Shown here: positions 6,411 through 9,362 of the stretch, piece by piece | Layout of the letters: the number at the start of each line of letters is the position of its first letter | Position numbering within the stretch: position 1 is the first letter of the stretch | From: Clostridiaceae bacterium | Lineage (GTDB): Bacteria; Bacillota; Clostridia; Oscillospirales; Acutalibacteraceae | Direction of reading: 5' to 3' | Length of the DNA stretch: 9,362 nt | NCBI GenBank assembly: GCA_016302625.1 | Contig: JAEDNG010000024.1 | Coordinates: 1 to 9,362, forward strand | Translations under genes and position numbers: made by a program | Notes under the pieces: generated by a model | Told to the model about the DNA's origin: nothing | Seen by the model: the letters and a program-made list of their open reading frames with translations, nothing else | Databases searched by the model: none

Positions 6411-6995
6411 TTAAAGATTGAATGACGAGGACTCGTTGTAAATAATAGGCCCGTCGATATTGCCCGCGGCGGAAACCGGCAAAAGATTGCTCCGCTGAAG
6501 CGATGTCACCCCTCTGAAAACCGGTATGTTAAGATGAAGATTGCTTATAAAGCCGTCAGCTTCTATAAGCATGTTATAAAGCGAATAAGGCTGTTCGGTA
6601 GAACCCGACTGCATTGAAAGCTCTCTTGGGGGAGCAGGTATCTCAAATATCCTTGTTCTTCCGCTTTCATTGGTCGTGTCGGTCGCGACTACCTGCATAT
6701 TCTCGTAAGACCCCGTAAAGATTGTAACCTTAGCGTCAGGAACAGGGTAGAGATATGAGATTGCCGTTACAATCGCTACAAGTCTGCCGTTTACGTCCGA
6801 CGCGTCGTCGCCCTTGCTCGGCTCTCCCGGGACGTAAAAACCCGGCTGTGTCGCGTCGGTCGGCGGAGTTTGCACCTTTGGGTTTTCACTGTCAGGTACA
6901 GCGGGGGCGGCGGTGTAACGCGCTCTTGTGTCTGCGTGCGCACTATACATTTTCATTAGCTCGTTTTTATATTTTTCAATTAAATCTCTGTCCAT
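6411..6995 (-). CDS. SleC-propeptide-like protein with a transthyretin/CNA-B-like beta domain
   Basis: This 194-aa protein has an amphipathic N-terminal helix (about 1-20) and a Pro/Ala/Thr-rich linker (about 28-66). A single beta-sandwich domain follows (about 68-174) with GRLVAIVT, PVPDAKVTIF, PYSLYNMLIEADGF and VFRGVTSLQRSNLLP segments. That strand pattern matches carboxypeptidase-regulatory-like domains and the N-terminal proregion of clostridial SleC proteins. A short acidic/serine tail (ESSSFNL) ends it. No signal peptide or membrane segment is seen. It is co-transcribed with the SpoIID-like gene 12 nt downstream, so I infer a partner, inhibitor or targeting subunit of that enzyme; this is not shown by sequence. 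The start is supported by GAGGTGG (7000-7006) at good spacing. A generic spore-surface or injection-system accessory protein is an alternative reading. Confidence 0.75.
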   Translation of the reverse strand: MDRDLIEKYKNELMKMYSAHADTRARYTAAPAVPDSENPKVQTPPTDATQPGFYVPGEPSKGDDASDVNGRLVAIVTAISYLYPVPDAKVTIFTGSYENMQVVATDTTNESGRTRIFEIPAPPRELSMQSGSTEQPYSLYNMLIEADGFISNLHLNIPVFRGVTSLQRSNLLPVSAAGNIDGPIIYNESSSFNL

Positions 6996-7012
6996 AAAAC
7001 CACCTCTTAAAA

Positions 7013-7042
7013 CATTTTATGCGTAAATAGGTACACTGTTAC
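7013..7042 (-). promoter_or_regulatory. Candidate promoter of the cortex-lytic operon
   Basis: On the - strand GTAACA (7037-7042) lies 17 bp from TAAAAT (7014-7019), a moderate sigma-A match. The same site also reads as CATAAAATG (7013-7021), close to the mother-cell sigma-E/sigma-K -10 pattern CATAnnnTA, with AAC 15-16 bp upstream as a possible sigma-K -35. A sporulation promoter would suit the gene content. The predicted start leaves a leader of only about 11 nt. I cannot decide between the two readings. Confidence 0.35.
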
Positions 7043-7084
7043 ACCGAGGTTTGCTCATAATTTCTGAATTAAATGTATCTTTTC

Positions 7085-7113
7085 TTGAAAAAAACAGAGG
7101 TTTATGGTAATAT
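7085..7113 (+). promoter_or_regulatory. Extended -10 promoter of pth
   Basis: TTGAAA (7085-7090) is followed by 17 bp and TAATAT (7108-7113), with TG at 7105-7106 giving an extended -10. Transcription would begin near 7120, at the Shine-Dalgarno AAGGTGAG (7119-7126), leaving only about 12 nt of leader before the pth ATG at 7132. It is divergent from the - strand operon. Confidence 0.75.
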
Positions 7114-7131
7114 ATACTAAGGTGAGATAAA

Positions 7132-7722
7132 ATGATATTCGGAAAGAACAAAGCGGATTTCTGGCTTGTCGCTGGGCTCGGCAATCCGGGACTTCAGTAT
7201 GAAAAAACGCGGCACAACGCCGGCTTTATGGCGGCGGACAGAATAGCGGAAAAATACGGAGTTCAGTTTAATAAACGCAAATTTGACGCGGTTTACGGCG
7301 AATTTAAAATAGGGGAAAACCGCGTTTTGCTCATGAAACCCCAGACTTATATGAACAATTCGGGCAGCGCTGTTTCGGGACTTGTGAATTTTTATAAAAT
7401 TCCGACCGACCGCATTATTATAATGTTCGACGATATTTCGCTTGACGTTGGAAAAATCCGTATGCGCAGAAAGGGAAGCCACGGCGGACACAACGGAATT
7501 AAGGATATAATCGAGCTTTTGGGCACCGATGAGATTATGCGTATTAAAATCGGGGTTGGGGAGAGACAGAACCGCGATTACGACTTAAAGGACTGGGTGC
7601 TCGGAAAAATTCCGTCGGAGCAGATGTCGGAGCTCGACAAAGCGCTCGATAAAGCTGCACAGGCGGCAAAGGAGATTATAACAGGAGGAATTGACTCCGC
7701 CATGAATAAATACAATAACTGA
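7132..7722 (+). CDS. pth: Peptidyl-tRNA hydrolase
   Basis: The enzyme cleaves the ester bond of peptidyl-tRNAs that drop off the ribosome, freeing tRNA for reuse; it is cytoplasmic and usually essential. At 196 aa the length is normal. Diagnostic residues are all visible: GLGNPG (15-20) with N18, catalytic H28 in TRHNAG, KPQTYMNNSG (69-78) with N75, D100 in FDDISLDVG, and GGHNGI (118-123) with N121. These correspond to E. coli N10, H20, N68, D93 and N114. AAGGTGAG lies 5 nt before the ATG. The stop TGA is followed after one base by the mfd ATG, a pth-mfd pairing conserved in many Firmicutes. A short N-terminal extension (MIFGKNKADF) precedes the core. Confidence 0.97.
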   Translation: MIFGKNKADFWLVAGLGNPGLQYEKTRHNAGFMAADRIAEKYGVQFNKRKFDAVYGEFKIGENRVLLMKPQTYMNNSGSAVSGLVNFYKIPTDRIIIMFDDISLDVGKIRMRRKGSHGGHNGIKDIIELLGTDEIMRIKIGVGERQNRDYDLKDWVLGKIPSEQMSELDKALDKAAQAAKEIITGGIDSAMNKYNN

Positions 7723-7723
7723 C

Positions 7724-9362
7724 ATGAAATTTATAAACGAAATACTTAAAAACGATTCGGATTACAACGGTCTTTTGCAATCGGTACAAAAGGAGCGTTT
7801 GCCGCTTGTCTGTACGGGGCTCTCGCTTATTCACAAGGCGGTACTGTCCGCGGCGCTTTATGAGCATACGGGGCGCAAAGCCGTAATTATAACCCATGAC
7901 GAGGCGACGGCGAACGAGCTTAAGGACGATATTTCCGCTTTGGGACTAAACTGTCTTAACTTTCCGTCGAGGGATTACTGCATAGGGCCGCTTTCCGGAT
8001 ATTCAAAGGAATATGAGCATAAAAGAACCGATACCCTGTCTAAGCTTTTGGACGGGGATTTTGACATGCTTACGGTATCGTTAGACGCGGCGGTGCAGTA
8101 TACCGTTCCGCCCGAAGCTTTAAGCCGGGCAAGGTTTACCTTAAAAACCGGAGACAGCTTGGCTTTATCGGAGCTTGCAGACCGTCTTGTCGGCGCAGGC
8201 TACCAAAGAAGCGAGCTTTGCGAGGGAGCGGGGCAGTTTTCCGTCCGCGGCGGAATTTTCGATGTGTTTCCGATAAATTCCGCACAGCCCTGCAGAATTG
8301 AATTCTGGGGCGACGAAATTGATAATATTTCATATTTCGACACGGAAACTCAGCGCAGGACTGAAAATGCCGAAAAAATCCAAATCACCCCCGCCTGCGA
8401 GGTGCTTTTTAACCCTGAAACATTGGCTGTTAAGCTTAAAAATCTATTATCAAAAAAGCTTACCGACAATCAGAAAACCGTTATATCAAGGGATATTGAC
8501 GCGCTCGAAAGCGGTATACAAATTTCACCTGACAGATATCTTCCGCTAATCTACGAGGGCGGTGCAACAATTTTTGACTATGTAAGCGACGCACTCTTAA
8601 CAGTCAGCGAAAGCGGTAATATATCCGAGCGCTTTAAATCTATGTCGGTTCAACAGGCGGCGGATACCGAAAATTATCTTGAAGAGGGGTATTTGACTGC
8701 TGAAACCGCCCGTCTTTGGCTTGATAAAACCGACTTTTTAAGCTGTGTTCCGGGCGCGGTTATCATGGAAAACTTTCCGCGCACTTCCTATGAATTAAAA
8801 CCGAAGGACATAATTAATTTTAATTACAAGCGCTCAACCGCGTGGGGCGGGGATATACAGGTTTTGCTTGAGGATATTTCATATACTCTTGATATGAACG
8901 GCGCGGTTGTAATACTCGCCGGTGAAGCGCGCGCGGCGAGGGTACTTAATACCGAACTTAACGAAAAGGGCATAAACAGCCGCTTTTGTGAAACCCATGA
9001 TTTTGTGCCGTCAGGCGTTACGGTAACCGTCGGCGGACTGTCGGGCGGCTTTGAAATACCGTCGGAAAGGTTTATGCTTATAACCCACCGACATATCGCG
9101 TCGGAGAGTAAAAAACGCAAATCAAGGCCCAAAAACGCAAAGGAAATAGGCTCTCTTGATGAGCTAAGGCGAGGAGATTACGTCGTTCATGAGTCGCACG
9201 GAATTGGAATTTTTGACGGCATAAACCGCATAACAAACGACGGAGTAACAAAGGATTATATCAAAATTAAATACGCGAAAAGCGACGTGCTTTATGTTCC
9301 GGTGACCCAGCTTGATTTGGTTTCAAAATATATCGGCGCGGCGGAGGACGGCGGAATTAAGC
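7724..9362 (+). CDS. mfd: Transcription-repair coupling factor Mfd, 3' end outside the window
   Basis: An uninterrupted frame of 546 codons runs off the right edge, roughly the first half of a protein usually near 1150 aa. Mfd removes RNA polymerase stalled at DNA lesions and recruits UvrA. The visible part holds the UvrB-homologous N-terminal module: TGLSLIHKA (31-39) sits where UvrB has its P-loop but lacks GKT, as normal for Mfd, and VRGGIFDVFP (174-183) and the FWGDEIDNISYFD segment fit the same module. The RNA polymerase interaction domain begins with GDYVVHESHGIGIF (484-497) and continues through YIKIKYAKSDVLYVPVTQLDLV. The translocase motor is not in the window. The start at 7724 fits the family N-terminus (ILKNDSDYNGLL). 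No Shine-Dalgarno lies close to it; the nearest GGAGG (7684-7688) is about 35 nt upstream, so translation is probably coupled to pth through TGA-C-ATG. Confidence 0.96.
   Translation, partial: MKFINEILKNDSDYNGLLQSVQKERLPLVCTGLSLIHKAVLSAALYEHTGRKAVIITHDEATANELKDDISALGLNCLNFPSRDYCIGPLSGYSKEYEHKRTDTLSKLLDGDFDMLTVSLDAAVQYTVPPEALSRARFTLKTGDSLALSELADRLVGAGYQRSELCEGAGQFSVRGGIFDVFPINSAQPCRIEFWGDEIDNISYFDTETQRRTENAEKIQITPACEVLFNPETLAVKLKNLLSKKLTDNQKTVISRDIDALESGIQISPDRYLPLIYEGGATIFDYVSDALLTVSESGNISERFKSMSVQQAADTENYLEEGYLTAETARLWLDKTDFLSCVPGAVIMENFPRTSYELKPKDIINFNYKRSTAWGGDIQVLLEDISYTLDMNGAVVILAGEARAARVLNTELNEKGINSRFCETHDFVPSGVTVTVGGLSGGFEIPSERFMLITHRHIASESKKRKSRPKNAKEIGSLDELRRGDYVVHESHGIGIFDGINRITNDGVTKDYIKIKYAKSDVLYVPVTQLDLVSKYIGAAEDGGIK

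Noticed and set aside
7031..7042. Palindrome-like GTACACTGTTAC between the divergent promoters
   Set aside because: Only the outer three bases of each arm pair, too weak to call an operator.
8824..9132. Reverse-strand 102-aa frame in the mfd region
   Set aside because: The + strand Mfd frame is continuous and recognisable through this stretch.

Overview
The window looks like chromosomal DNA from an anaerobic, endospore-forming Firmicute of the class Clostridia, most likely an Oscillospirales/Ruminococcaceae-type lineage. This rests on the adjacent pth-mfd pair (a classic Firmicute order), a SleC-type spore-cortex-lytic enzyme, a PflX-like radical SAM protein, purine-rich Shine-Dalgarno sites and sigma-A-type promoters. 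Genus cannot be read from this sequence alone.

Positions 1-1200 form an AT-rich accessory-looking block. It opens with a strong terminator hairpin belonging to a gene left of the window. After it come an AT-rich gap, a promoter with an extended -10, a 220-aa zinc-ribbon membrane protein that starts with TTG, and a 66-aa lysine-rich hypothetical protein whose last codons run through a terminator hairpin.

Positions 1378-5007 form a core operon on the + strand, driven by a perfect TTGACA-17-TATAAT promoter. It holds typA (BipA, translational GTPase), a DEDDh 3'-5' exonuclease-like protein with a C-terminal zinc ribbon, and a PflX-like radical SAM protein. The last two genes are joined to their upstream neighbours by 1-nt and 32-nt overlaps, so they are probably translationally coupled.

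Positions 5016-6995 form a convergent two-gene operon on the - strand. The promoter-proximal gene encodes a 194-aa protein with a transthyretin/CNA-B-like beta domain. The second encodes a 460-aa protein with a SpoIID-like lytic transglycosylase domain and three PG_binding_1 repeats. Together they look like a clostridial SleC split into two proteins: the propeptide-like part in one gene, the mature-enzyme part in the next, with two extra wall-binding repeats. This is the most interesting signal in the window. A hairpin with a T-run on the - strand separates the converging operons.

Positions 7085-9362 hold pth (peptidyl-tRNA hydrolase) with its own extended -10 promoter and a very short leader, followed one base later by mfd (transcription-repair coupling factor). 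mfd runs off the right edge after 546 codons. I saw no tRNA, rRNA, CRISPR array, insertion sequence or riboswitch.
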